A DNA stretch of 17,483 bases, from assembly GCA_030840415.1 (NCBI GenBank), contig JAVEEO010000054.1, positions 1 through 17,483 on the forward strand, written 5' to 3'. Positions 1 to 6,910 of the stretch are shown one piece after another; positions within the stretch are counted from its first letter, which is position 1; each line of letters opens with the position of its first letter. Below the pieces are notes generated by a model. It made no database searches, was not told the origin of the DNA, and saw nothing but the letters and a program-made list of their open reading frames with translations. This DNA comes from Pseudonocardiales bacterium (GTDB lineage: Bacteria > Actinomycetota > Actinomycetes > Mycobacteriales > Jatrophihabitantaceae). Both the position numbers and the translations under genes were made by a program.

Positions 1-1022
1 ATCAGGTCGGCCAGCTCGAACAGCTCGCGCGACTGACGCGACGGCGCGATGCCGACCCGGGCACCGATCGCGGCCAGCCGGTCCGCCGGGTTCCCGCCGG
101 GCCCCGCCATCGCCTTGAGGTCGGAGACCACGGCGGTGTCGTACTCGACCGTGAGGTGGAACCAGCTCATCATCGAGGTGACGGCGAATTCCTCCCGCGC
201 GAGCATGCCCCCCTGCCGCCGCAGCTGCAGCAGTTCGCTCAGGGTCTGGCACAGGTAGCCGACGTAGGAGGGATCGGTGGGCTTCGGCCCCGAACTGTTG
301 GTGTCGTTCTCGTAGCCGAGCCAGACCTGGCGCAGCAATTCGTTCCAGAGCTCGAGGAAACGGCTGTTGACGGTGGGACCGACGTCGCGCTTCCACGGCT
401 GCCCCTGGACACCACGGCCGACCGGATGGGGCAGGTCCATGCCGAACATGCGCCAGTACCCGTTGCGCCGGTTGACGGCCGCGTCCGGTCGCAGCTGACT
501 CATCAGTGCGCCACCGGAGCTGAACAAGGGCGGGTCGCGGTAGAACAGGTCCTCGGTCGAGCGCACCCACGCGACGGTGTCGGCGCCGGGCAGCGGCAGC
601 GACTCCCCCACCACGTACCGCCGTACGACGTCGCCCATGATCTCGAAGATTCCGGTGGCCTCGATCAGGTACGCGTACAGCATGTGGTCCCACACCGGCG
701 GCGGCGTCAGGTCGACACCCGGATTGCCCGACCAGGTCTGGGTGGGAGCCGACCCGCCGCCCGACCGGACCGGTGCCACCCCGGACCGGAGGGTGTCGAG
801 CAACCCCGCGGGGATCTTGCTCTTGCTGATGTCGCCGACCGGGACCTTGGTGTTCGGCGCGAGCACCTGCTGCCAGAAGGTGCTGTCGGCGAGCCCACCG
901 GCCGCCCACACCTCGTCCAGCCATCGGCTGAGCTGCATCGGGTGGACGGCGAGGATCGCGTTGGCGGCGTTCACGTCCGCCGGACCCGCGGGCGTCACGA
1001 ACGGGAGGAGGCTGCGGAACAT
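1..1022 (-). CDS. Large protein of unknown function, 3' end outside window
   Basis: An open frame of 340 codons runs without a stop from ATG at 1022 to the window edge, so the C-terminus is missing. The start is supported by GGAG eight bases upstream and by the stop of the preceding gene only 4 nt away (TGA-CCAC-ATG), so it is the fifth gene of the operon. The protein begins MFRSLLPFVTPAG. It is rich in Trp and aromatic residues and mostly soluble, with no signal peptide or clear membrane segment. It has a Ser/Gly/Pro linker at about residues 83-105 and predicted helical stretches after it. I recognise no catalytic motif and no family. From its neighbours (an SPF-motif protein, a metalloprotease and a duplicated beta protein), it is probably another component of the same uncharacterised complex or pathway. 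That is inference only. Confidence 0.8.
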   Translation of the reverse strand, partial: MFRSLLPFVTPAGPADVNAANAILAVHPMQLSRWLDEVWAAGGLADSTFWQQVLAPNTKVPVGDISKSKIPAGLLDTLRSGVAPVRSGGGSAPTQTWSGNPGVDLTPPPVWDHMLYAYLIEATGIFEIMGDVVRRYVVGESLPLPGADTVAWVRSTEDLFYRDPPLFSSGGALMSQLRPDAAVNRRNGYWRMFGMDLPHPVGRGVQGQPWKRDVGPTVNSRFLELWNELLRQVWLGYENDTNSSGPKPTDPSYVGYLCQTLSELLQLRRQGGMLAREEFAVTSMMSWFHLTVEYDTAVVSDLKAMAGPGGNPADRLAAIGARVGIAPSRQSRELFELADL

Positions 1023-1026
1023 GTGG

Positions 1027-1755
1027 TCAACTCCTAGATGATTGTCGAGACCCGCGGCGCCGGTCTTGGGAAGGCACCCCGGTGGCGACCGGCACGCCGT
1101 CCCCGTCGAGCACGTCGACGTACTCGATCAGCTCGATCTCGTCGGTGTCGTCGATCACCAGGTAGTCGCGTTCCTGGGGGTCGATGTCCCGGGAGGTCAC
1201 GACGAGCTGTTGCTGGCCCGGTGCGTGCAGGTGCAGGACGAGCCGGGATGCGGTGTCGGGCAGGGGATCGTCGAACGTCAGCCGGCTCACCCGGGAGTTG
1301 GCCACCGTCTGGGTCATCTCGAGCACCAACAGGCAACGCTGGGTCGGCACGCCGGCGGCAATCGGCGCGCCGCCGCGGTCGAGGAGGTCGACCCGCACGA
1401 TCGGCACCAGGACTCCTCTCCCTTCGCACACCCACACCCCTGCGGCGGTCGGATCGCTGATCGGGATCGAGTCGATCTGCTTCGGTGGGGCACCGGCGTA
1501 GGCCACCAGCCGCGCCGTCGTGGCCGGCAGCGGGTCGTCGAAGGCCAGCCAGATGCGGCCGTTCATGACCGTCTGGGTCATCCGGATCAGCGCGGCGTCG
1601 CCGCCGGCGTCGCCGTGGCCGCCGTAGTTGCCCAGGCCGTTGCGGATCAATCGATATTGCAGCGCAACTCGCTGCTGGTTCGGGTCGAGCGGGGTCTGCG
1701 GCCGCAGAACGGCACCCAAGGCGTCGACCAGGTCCTGCGCGGTCATGTTCGTCAT
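1027..1755 (-). CDS. Tandem-duplicated beta-rich protein, function unknown
   Basis: The protein has 242 residues from ATG at 1755. This start is preceded by AGGAAGAAG and lies 22 nt after the protease stop. A longer GTG-started reading would overlap the protease gene and lacks support. The N-terminal ~55 residues (MTNMTAQDLVDALGAVL) look helical. Residues 57-140 and 145-230 are two copies of one unit: each starts with MTQTV and continues to FDDPLP, A-RLV, then a V-D-LD-G-P-A-GVP-Q ending. The alternating hydrophobic pattern suggests beta strands. There is no signal peptide, membrane segment or known catalytic motif. The tail (residues 231-242) is basic and serine-rich. The duplicated fold could be a structural or binding module such as a C2-, jelly-roll- or tail-like domain, but I cannot assign one. 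It is co-transcribed with the metalloprotease upstream and the 340+ residue protein downstream. Confidence 0.82.
   Translation of the reverse strand: MTNMTAQDLVDALGAVLRPQTPLDPNQQRVALQYRLIRNGLGNYGGHGDAGGDAALIRMTQTVMNGRIWLAFDDPLPATTARLVAYAGAPPKQIDSIPISDPTAAGVWVCEGRGVLVPIVRVDLLDRGGAPIAAGVPTQRCLLVLEMTQTVANSRVSRLTFDDPLPDTASRLVLHLHAPGQQQLVVTSRDIDPQERDYLVIDDTDEIELIEYVDVLDGDGVPVATGVPSQDRRRGSRQSSRS
1066..1587 (-). repeat. Internal tandem gene duplication (two ~84-codon units)
   Basis: Unit 1 covers about 1336-1587 and unit 2 about 1066-1323. Shared blocks are MTQTV-N-R, FDDPLP-T-RLV and LD-G-P-A-GVP-Q. The two units differ at many positions, so the duplication is old rather than recent. Confidence 0.8.
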
Positions 1756-1777
1756 GTTCGGCTTCTTCCTCTGCTCG

Positions 1778-3028
1778 TCACGCGGCGGCGGCGCGGTCGC
1801 CGCCCACTCGGCGCAGCCAGTCCCGCATCGCCGTCGGTGGTTCGGTCGATTCGAGTCCACGCAGGACGGTCAGCGACAGGATCCGCATCGCTTCGGTCCG
1901 CTGCAGGTAGGTGGAGGTGTACAGCGAGTCCCCGGCGCGCTCGGCCAGCCGGTCGAGTTCGCTCGGCGCGACCCGCTCGGGGTTGGCGAGTTTCGCCAGG
2001 AACGTTCCGTGGAATGCTTGCATCCGCGTCCGTGTGCAGACGTCGACGACGGTCCCGAGCAGGGGCAGGCTGCGCGCCATGATCTCGGCGACGTCGCCCG
2101 GCGCCGCGGTCACGGGATGGCGGTTGAGCCACCGCCGGCCGAGGTCGTCCCACGGTCCCGGGCCGAACCACGATCGGCACAGTGCGACGTTGAACTGGAC
2201 CCGCAGGGCGGCGAACGGGTGCGGATCGCCGATCAGCATCCGGAACGCCGCGGGTGACGGACCGTCGACCACGGTGGCCAGCGCCGGCAGCGGCGCGTAG
2301 CCCAGCAGCGAGAAGGCGTAGACGTCGGCCGCGACCTCGCTGGCCCACCCGGCCCAGGTCTCGGCGACCAGTGCGCCATGGGGGGTCAGCGCCGCGTGCA
2401 GGGCAGCGGCCAGTTCAGGCACCCAACTGGTCAGGTGAGCGACCTGGTGACCGGTCTCGTGCACCAGCGAGGTGGGCTGCCACAGGTTGTGCCGGGTGAC
2501 CTTGATCGCCGCCGCCGGCGACAACGACGCATCCCACAGCCGGGCTCCCGACCGCAGGATCGACGCCCCCAGGCCCTTGTCCAGGTAGGTGAGTACCGGC
2601 GGGGTGTCGATGCCCAACGGCCGCAGGACCTGGTCCATGCTGTGGACGGCCAGTGCGTCCAGGCCTCGCAGGATCGAGGCCATCGTCGGGTTGGTCCGGG
2701 TGTTCACGGCGTGGCCGTAGAAGTCCACCATGGCCTCGGCCCGCGCGTACCGCTGTCGCAGGGTCAGGACTTCGGCTCGCACCTGCTTGAGCTCCGCGTC
2801 GGTGCGTGCCGCCCGGAGCATGAACAGGATGCGGTCGGCCTGCGCCGTCAGCCGCTTCGACTGGCCGGTGAGGCTGGCCCGCACGCTGCGGCCGAGGTAG
2901 GACTCCAGCTCGGCCCACGCCCCCGGTGACGCGGCGACGTCGATCTCGCCGAGTCCCAGGCAGGCACGTCGCCAGTGCCGCACGTCGGTGCCGAGAGCGG
3001 CTGCTTCCAACTCGAACGGGTCACGCAT
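1778..3028 (-). CDS. HExxH zinc metalloprotease-like protein (cytoplasmic, unclassified)
   Basis: The protein has 416 residues from ATG at 3028, which overlaps the stop of the upstream gene by 8 nt (ATGCGTGA), implying translational coupling. A longer in-frame start at 3079 would lie inside that gene and is unlikely. Residues 190-194 are HETGH in the context SLVHETGHQVAHL: a zinc-binding HExxH helix with the catalytic Glu191. About 37 residues later, AGWASEVAADVYA supplies a probable third ligand, Glu231, followed by Asp235, a gluzincin-like arrangement. A later HPFAALR block (270-276) resembles the His-Pro...Arg element seen after the active site in some membrane-free metalloprotease families. 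The N-terminal 100 residues are helical with heptad-like stretches. There is no signal peptide or transmembrane segment, so the protein probably acts inside the cell, perhaps processing a partner from this operon (inference). I cannot assign a MEROPS family. Confidence 0.85.
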   Translation of the reverse strand: MRDPFELEAAALGTDVRHWRRACLGLGEIDVAASPGAWAELESYLGRSVRASLTGQSKRLTAQADRILFMLRAARTDAELKQVRAEVLTLRQRYARAEAMVDFYGHAVNTRTNPTMASILRGLDALAVHSMDQVLRPLGIDTPPVLTYLDKGLGASILRSGARLWDASLSPAAAIKVTRHNLWQPTSLVHETGHQVAHLTSWVPELAAALHAALTPHGALVAETWAGWASEVAADVYAFSLLGYAPLPALATVVDGPSPAAFRMLIGDPHPFAALRVQFNVALCRSWFGPGPWDDLGRRWLNRHPVTAAPGDVAEIMARSLPLLGTVVDVCTRTRMQAFHGTFLAKLANPERVAPSELDRLAERAGDSLYTSTYLQRTEAMRILSLTVLRGLESTEPPTAMRDWLRRVGGDRAAAA

Positions 3029-5501
3029 GGGTCCAGCCCGGGTGGACGGCGACGTCAGGCGTCGCAACCGGGTGCCCACCGGCGGACACCCCGTCGAAGG
3101 TGATCACGACCGTGATGCCCTCCGCCGAATTGGCGACCGCCGCGGTGAGCTGTGCCCCCCGCTGCAGCAGGAAGTTCGACAACCCCGTCATCGTGGCGCC
3201 GGACAGGCGAGCCGCCAGCCGCGCCGCAGTGGCCGGATCGGCGGTGGCCGACGAACGCATCAGCCGCTGGGTGATCGCGCGCCGCAGTCGCGGGTGGAGC
3301 GTCTCCCGCAGCGCATTGAGGACCGCGGGGAGATCCTTCTGGCCGGCCGGAGCCGATCGCTGCAGATGTGCCTGCAGAATTCGCGCCCGGCGCTCGCTGA
3401 GCCGGATCAGCACCCGCAGGCGGCTCCGGGTCGGATCCCAGCGCACGGCGACGACCCGGCGGGGGCGGGGGGTCCGGCGGGCCGGGAACTGCCCGATCCG
3501 GACTCGGTAATACCGCTGGCCCGGGTAGCCGCGCGTCGATCCCGCCGAACCGCTCACGCGGTACGCCGGACGCCCGAGCCGGGGCTCGGCGAGCAGGATG
3601 CCCGCGACCTCCGGAGTGAGCAGCTGGTACTCCTGCGGAACGGGATTCTCCCCGGTCGGCAGCGTCTCGTCCCGGGTGAAGTGCCCGACGAGCGATCCCG
3701 GCAGCGTCTCGTAGAGGTCGACCTCCGCCTGCACGGGCCACCGCCGGACACCGATGTCCAGCAGGTACTGCTCCAACGTGCCGCCGTCGCACCACGGCAG
3801 CACCCGGGCCGCCTGCCGGGTGATGGGAACCCGCAGGACCCGCGTGTACCGGCGGAACCGGTACCGGGGCCCGGTGGCCCGCGGCATCATCACCCACAGC
3901 CCACCCTCCTGCGTCGTCTCCTTCTCGGGCAGGTCACTGCGAAGGACCCGGTCCGGCAGATACGCCGCCACCGCCTCGCTGAACAACCGCTGCACGGCGG
4001 CGCTGACCTGCAGGGGGTCGGTCATCGCCTCCTCCGGCAGCTCGTCCAGCACCCGCAGTGCGGTGGCCTCGATGGCAGAGGCGAGCGCCTCCCCCGGGAT
4101 CGACAGCTCGCCGGTCGCTGATTCCAGGCCGAGCGCGGTGAACGCCAGGCCGACCCCGGCGCGCGCGATGACCGTGTCTGGTTCCTGGCCGACGACGGTG
4201 GCGATCCGGCGGACGTTCGCCGGCCCGATGATGCCGCGGATCAGCGACGCCAACGGCCGGGCCAGCAGGTTGATCAGGGCGCTCCGGGCGCCGGTGACCT
4301 GCAACCCGAGCTTGAGCAGCGGGCGAATCGCCAGAACCGCCGGGAGGAATTCCTGGATCGGTCCGACGGGTCCCTCGGCTCCGGAGTACTCGGTGAGCTG
4401 TGCCGCCAGCCTGGCCCGGGCGAGGTCGAGCTCGTCGACCGGGTTCCCGCGCGCCGTCGCCTCCAGCGACCCCAGGTCCTCGAACGATTCGAACGCTTCG
4501 AGGTCCTCGTAGTACTGCGGGGTCTCGTAGTTCTCCCCGGCCAGGCCACCGGACTCTCCGGGGCCGGCGGCGAGCAGCAGGGTCGCCAGCTCATTGTCGA
4601 ACGCCCGGCTGAGCTCGGATGCGAAGCCCATCTCCGCACCCTCGTCCTCGCCGCTGCCGCCGAATTCCTCTTGCTCCTGCTCGGAGACGCCGAGGGCCTT
4701 GGTGATCATCGGCACGAACGGCCGGACCGAGGCCGGCAACAACCGGGTGAGAGGTCGGACGAGCTTCTTCAGCACGCCCTTGAGCAGTCCGAGGCCGGCC
4801 TGCTTGAGACGCCGCAGCAGCGGACCCAGCAGGCCCTTGCCGATACCCTTCAGCACGCCGAGGCCGCCCTTGGCCAGGTCGGCCACGCCGCGCAGCGGGT
4901 TGGACGCGAACTTGACGGCTTGCTTGACCAGGCCCTTGGCCTTGTTGGCGAGCCCGCGGACGATCTTTCCGAACAGCTCGTTCTCCAGCGCCGCAGGACT
5001 TTCCAACGACTCCAGCAGCTCATCGAACTCCTGCTCCGACATGCCCTCGAGGTTGGCGTTCTCCAGCCCGGCGGTGTAGCCGTCGATCGTGCGCTCCCAT
5101 TCGGTGGTGAGCGGAGCCAGCCACTGCTCGAGCGATTCGTACGCCTCGGACTCCGACGGAGCCAGCGACCACTGCTGAGCATCCGCGAGAGCCCGCGCGG
5201 CACCCTCGTTGAGCAGGTCCTCGAGCGCGTCCTCGAAGTCCTCGTCACGGATCGATTCGAGAAAATCACGGGTGACGGTTTCCAGCTCCTGTGCCTCGTT
5301 GTACTGCTCGCCGGAGAAAGGCGATTCGGCGACGAACAGCGACTCGAAGGGTGACTCGCCGGCCGCCGTCTCGTGGTCGGCTTCGGCCACCGTGCTCGCA
5401 GAACCCGCCGCGCTCTCCGCAACGATCTGCCGCAAACCCGCGAACGGTGAGACCGAGCCGCTCTCACCGTGCTGGTCCTCGAGGTATGAATCGGTTCGCA
5501 T
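3021..5501 (-). CDS. Large acidic SPF-motif protein with basic amphipathic core
   Basis: The protein has 826 residues from ATG at 5501, chosen for the strong GGGAGG seven bases upstream. Its layout is modular. The N-terminus (1-175) is acidic and low-complexity, with three SPF motifs near residues 18, 50 and 60 (VSPF, ESPF, ESPF). Residues ~175-271 are a Lys/Arg/Leu/Gly-rich amphipathic segment with repeated GLLK, LKGV and RPL elements, and no classical membrane helix. A second acidic linker follows (273-350; SEQEQEEFGG, then a YYEDLEAFESFEDL block). Residues ~378-435 are a second hydrophobic/basic segment. The C-terminal region (~500-826) is Arg-rich, mixed alpha/beta. No signal peptide is visible. 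It recalls bacterial proteins with ESPF- or EFE-rich acidic leaders followed by amphipathic pore-like segments, which I know only as hypothetical proteins. It may be a scaffold, toxin or membrane-active component. Its stop overlaps the protease start. Confidence 0.85.
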   Translation of the reverse strand: MRTDSYLEDQHGESGSVSPFAGLRQIVAESAAGSASTVAEADHETAAGESPFESLFVAESPFSGEQYNEAQELETVTRDFLESIRDEDFEDALEDLLNEGAARALADAQQWSLAPSESEAYESLEQWLAPLTTEWERTIDGYTAGLENANLEGMSEQEFDELLESLESPAALENELFGKIVRGLANKAKGLVKQAVKFASNPLRGVADLAKGGLGVLKGIGKGLLGPLLRRLKQAGLGLLKGVLKKLVRPLTRLLPASVRPFVPMITKALGVSEQEQEEFGGSGEDEGAEMGFASELSRAFDNELATLLLAAGPGESGGLAGENYETPQYYEDLEAFESFEDLGSLEATARGNPVDELDLARARLAAQLTEYSGAEGPVGPIQEFLPAVLAIRPLLKLGLQVTGARSALINLLARPLASLIRGIIGPANVRRIATVVGQEPDTVIARAGVGLAFTALGLESATGELSIPGEALASAIEATALRVLDELPEEAMTDPLQVSAAVQRLFSEAVAAYLPDRVLRSDLPEKETTQEGGLWVMMPRATGPRYRFRRYTRVLRVPITRQAARVLPWCDGGTLEQYLLDIGVRRWPVQAEVDLYETLPGSLVGHFTRDETLPTGENPVPQEYQLLTPEVAGILLAEPRLGRPAYRVSGSAGSTRGYPGQRYYRVRIGQFPARRTPRPRRVVAVRWDPTRSRLRVLIRLSERRARILQAHLQRSAPAGQKDLPAVLNALRETLHPRLRRAITQRLMRSSATADPATAARLAARLSGATMTGLSNFLLQRGAQLTAAVANSAEGITVVITFDGVSAGGHPVATPDVAVHPGWTHA

Positions 5502-5508
5502 TGCGCCG

Positions 5509-5514
5509 CCTCCC
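5509..5514 (-). promoter_or_regulatory. Strong ribosome binding site fixing the start at 5501
   Basis: GGGAGG lies 7 nt before ATG 5501. It rules out the longer in-frame start at 5552, which has no such site and would overlap the preceding small gene. Confidence 0.75.
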
Positions 5515-5558
5515 TGCCTGTGTCCGGCCGATCCTCCTGACCGCATGCTCAACGAGCG

Positions 5559-5783
5559 TCAACACGACGTATCAGGGACCACACCGCCGGCATCTCCACA
5601 TTCATGTCGCTGTTCGAGCTCGCGGAGAAGGGAGTGGACCAGGTCGCTCGCAGCGTCGACATCGGTGAAGACCCATTCCCGTGCAGGAGCGGACAAATCA
5701 CTACCGGTCAGCACCCGAACCACCAATCGCTCGGCATCACGCCACACGCGAACGACGACAACACGGTATTCGGCACCCGTCAC
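5559..5783 (-). CDS. Small protein of unknown function, first gene of the operon
   Basis: The protein has 74 residues if translation starts at GTG 5783 (VTGAEYRVVVVRVWRD). A longer version from ATG 5867 would have 102 residues, but that start has no ribosome binding site and its extra codons run through a cluster of inverted and direct repeats that look regulatory. The body alternates hydrophobic residues (YRVVVVRVW, ERLVVRVL), then has an AREWVFTD strand and a helix (AASDLVHSLLRELEQ). This beta-beta-alpha layout resembles many small uncharacterised actinobacterial proteins. It is followed after 57 nt by the 826-residue gene on the same strand and is probably co-transcribed. No function can be assigned. 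The tail contains two Cys residues. Confidence 0.62.
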   Translation of the reverse strand: MTGAEYRVVVVRVWRDAERLVVRVLTGSDLSAPAREWVFTDVDAASDLVHSLLRELEQRHECGDAGGVVPDTSC

Positions 5784-5812
5784 CCGCCCACCATTTCCGT
5801 GCCGCGTGAGCC

Positions 5813-5857
5813 GGTCCGTCAACGATTCATCGCGGTTGACGCAGCGTTGACAGGACC
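5813..5857. promoter_or_regulatory. Cluster of GTTGAC half-sites, candidate SARP operator
   Basis: On the plus strand, GTTGACG (5835-5841) and GTTGACA (5846-5852) form a direct repeat with an 11-bp period. CGTCAAC (5817-5823) is the inverse of the first, making a 7-bp inverted repeat with an 11-bp spacer. Outer GGTCC (5813-5817) and GGACC (5853-5857) extend the symmetry. Known SARP regulators bind heptamer direct repeats spaced 11 bp. The site lies between a divergent SARP gene and the unknown operon. I found no convincing -10 box at the expected distance. Confidence 0.45.
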
Positions 5858-6011
5858 AGCTGACCATGGCCGGACCGGAGGGCGCGAGCCCCGGCGATGA
5901 CCGGCCACCGAAGCCAAGGATGGCGCCGTGATGGGCGGATTCCAGGTAGTTCGCCGCGGTGACCTGGAAGCGCAGCAGTCGAATATCCCCAGCACCGGAG
6001 AAGGACCTGGC

Positions 6012-6833
6012 ATGACACGGTCGCGCGCAACCGCACTACTCACTACCCCCCGGGACGGACCGAAGCTGAACCTGCTCGGCGGTTTCTCCTTGTATGTGGC
6101 CGGCGGCCAGGTCGCGTTGCCCATGCACTCCCGGCGGGTGCTGGCCTATGTCTGCCTGGCCAAGACGCGTCACGACGGTTGCGATCGCAGCATCCTTGCC
6201 GAAAGGCTCTGGCCCGACGTCAGCGCAGACCGCTCCCGCGCCAGTTTGCGCACGGCTGTGTGGCGCATCCGGCAGGCGAGCGCCGAACTCGTCGACGTCC
6301 AGCCCGAAACCGTCCGGCTCGCGCCGCAGGTCGAGGTCGACGTCGCGAACGTGCGGGAAACGGCGGACTGCCTGATGGCCGGCCGCCCGGTGTCCACCGT
6401 CGCACCGGCCCGGGTGCTGCTCGGCTCGGCCGAACTGCTGCCGGGGTGGGACGAGACGTGGCTGGTGCTGGCCCGTGAGCAACTGCGACAGACGCGGCTG
6501 CACGCGCTGGAGATCTACGTCGGCCGCCTCAAACGGCAGGGTCGCTACCCGGAGGCGATCGATGCCATGCTCGCCGTCATCGCCGACGAACCGCTGCGCG
6601 AGTCGGCGCACGCGGTGCTCATCGACATCCATCTGTCGGAGGGCAATGTCAGCGAGGCGTTGCGGCAGTTCGACGTCCTGACCGATCTGCTGTGGCGCGA
6701 ACTCCGACTGCGACCCTCGCGCGCGCTGCACGAGCGATTGGGAATTCCGGCGCCACCCGCACCGACCGCCCAGGGTGGTACGCGCAACCCGCTGCCCCGC
6801 CCGCGGGCGACGGCGGCAACGCGTTCGGCCTAG
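6012..6833 (+). CDS. SARP/BTAD-family transcriptional regulator
   Basis: The protein has 273 residues from ATG 6012, supported by GGAGAAGGA six bases upstream. An earlier in-frame ATG at 5928 is less likely because it lacks such a site. Residues ~18-108 are an OmpR/PhoB-type winged helix (LNLLGGFSLYVAGG, LPMHSRRVLAYVCLA, RSILAERLWPD, RASLRTAVWRIRQ). Residues ~110-245 are the bacterial transcriptional activation domain, a tetratricopeptide-like helical region (LLPGWDETWLVLAREQLRQ, GRYPEAIDAMLAVIADEPL, EGNVSEALRQFDVL). The length matches short SARPs such as DnrI or ActII-ORF4, which have no NB-ARC or sensor module. These activate pathway-specific promoters. No antibiotic-synthesis genes are nearby, so the likeliest target is the divergent operon at 1-5783 (inference from position and the GTTGAC repeats). 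The C-terminal ~25 residues are Pro/Arg/Ala-rich and probably disordered. Confidence 0.92.
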   Translation: MTRSRATALLTTPRDGPKLNLLGGFSLYVAGGQVALPMHSRRVLAYVCLAKTRHDGCDRSILAERLWPDVSADRSRASLRTAVWRIRQASAELVDVQPETVRLAPQVEVDVANVRETADCLMAGRPVSTVAPARVLLGSAELLPGWDETWLVLAREQLRQTRLHALEIYVGRLKRQGRYPEAIDAMLAVIADEPLRESAHAVLIDIHLSEGNVSEALRQFDVLTDLLWRELRLRPSRALHERLGIPAPPAPTAQGGTRNPLPRPRATAATRSA

Positions 6834-6865
6834 GACCTACACCTTGGCGTACACCAAGGCCGAAC
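6823..6865. terminator. Hairpin across the SARP stop codon
   Basis: GTTCGGCCT (6823-6831) is perfectly complementary to AGGCCGAAC (6857-6865), with a 25-nt loop. The left arm includes the last codons of the SARP gene and the first base of its TAG stop. A shorter alternative, CCTTGG/CCAAGG (6842-6847 and 6854-6859), lies in the loop. There is no T tract, as is common in high-GC actinobacteria. The two flanking genes converge here, so it may act in both directions. Confidence 0.5.
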
Positions 6866-6910
6866 ACCTATGCCGAACACCTATGCCGAACACCTGTGCC
6901 GAACACCTAG
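6859..6910. repeat. Four tandem copies of a 13-bp repeat
   Basis: Unit GCCGAACACCTAT starts at 6859, 6872, 6885 (ends GT) and 6898 (ends AG). The fourth copy contains the stop codon of the minus-strand M1 peptidase gene (TAG at 6909-6907), so the array extends from that stop codon downstream. Each copy's GCCGAAC can pair with GTTCGGC at the end of the SARP gene. Confidence 0.9.

Noticed and set aside
156..1037. Long plus-strand reading frame opposite the first operon gene
   Set aside because: It is the antisense shadow of the uninterrupted minus-strand frame that has a ribosome binding site and operon spacing. Its product is Arg/Pro/His-rich with no domain.
2988..4121. Plus-strand frame of 377 codons across the SPF-motif gene
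   Set aside because: The predicted protein is low-complexity and Arg/Pro-rich, as expected for an antisense frame in high-GC DNA. The minus-strand gene has a strong start and clear modules.
5784..5867. N-terminal extension of the small operon protein from ATG 5867
   Set aside because: There is no ribosome binding site or -10 box, and the segment consists of inverted and direct repeats that look like operator DNA. It remains possible but is less likely than GTG 5783.
6012..6833. Antibiotic biosynthesis cluster, suggested by the SARP regulator
   Set aside because: No polyketide, peptide synthetase or tailoring genes occur nearby. The single methyltransferase 8 kb away is separated by metabolic genes.
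6859..6910. CRISPR array at the short tandem repeats (also at 13608-13677)
   Set aside because: The 13-14 bp units are directly adjacent with no spacers, and there are no cas genes.
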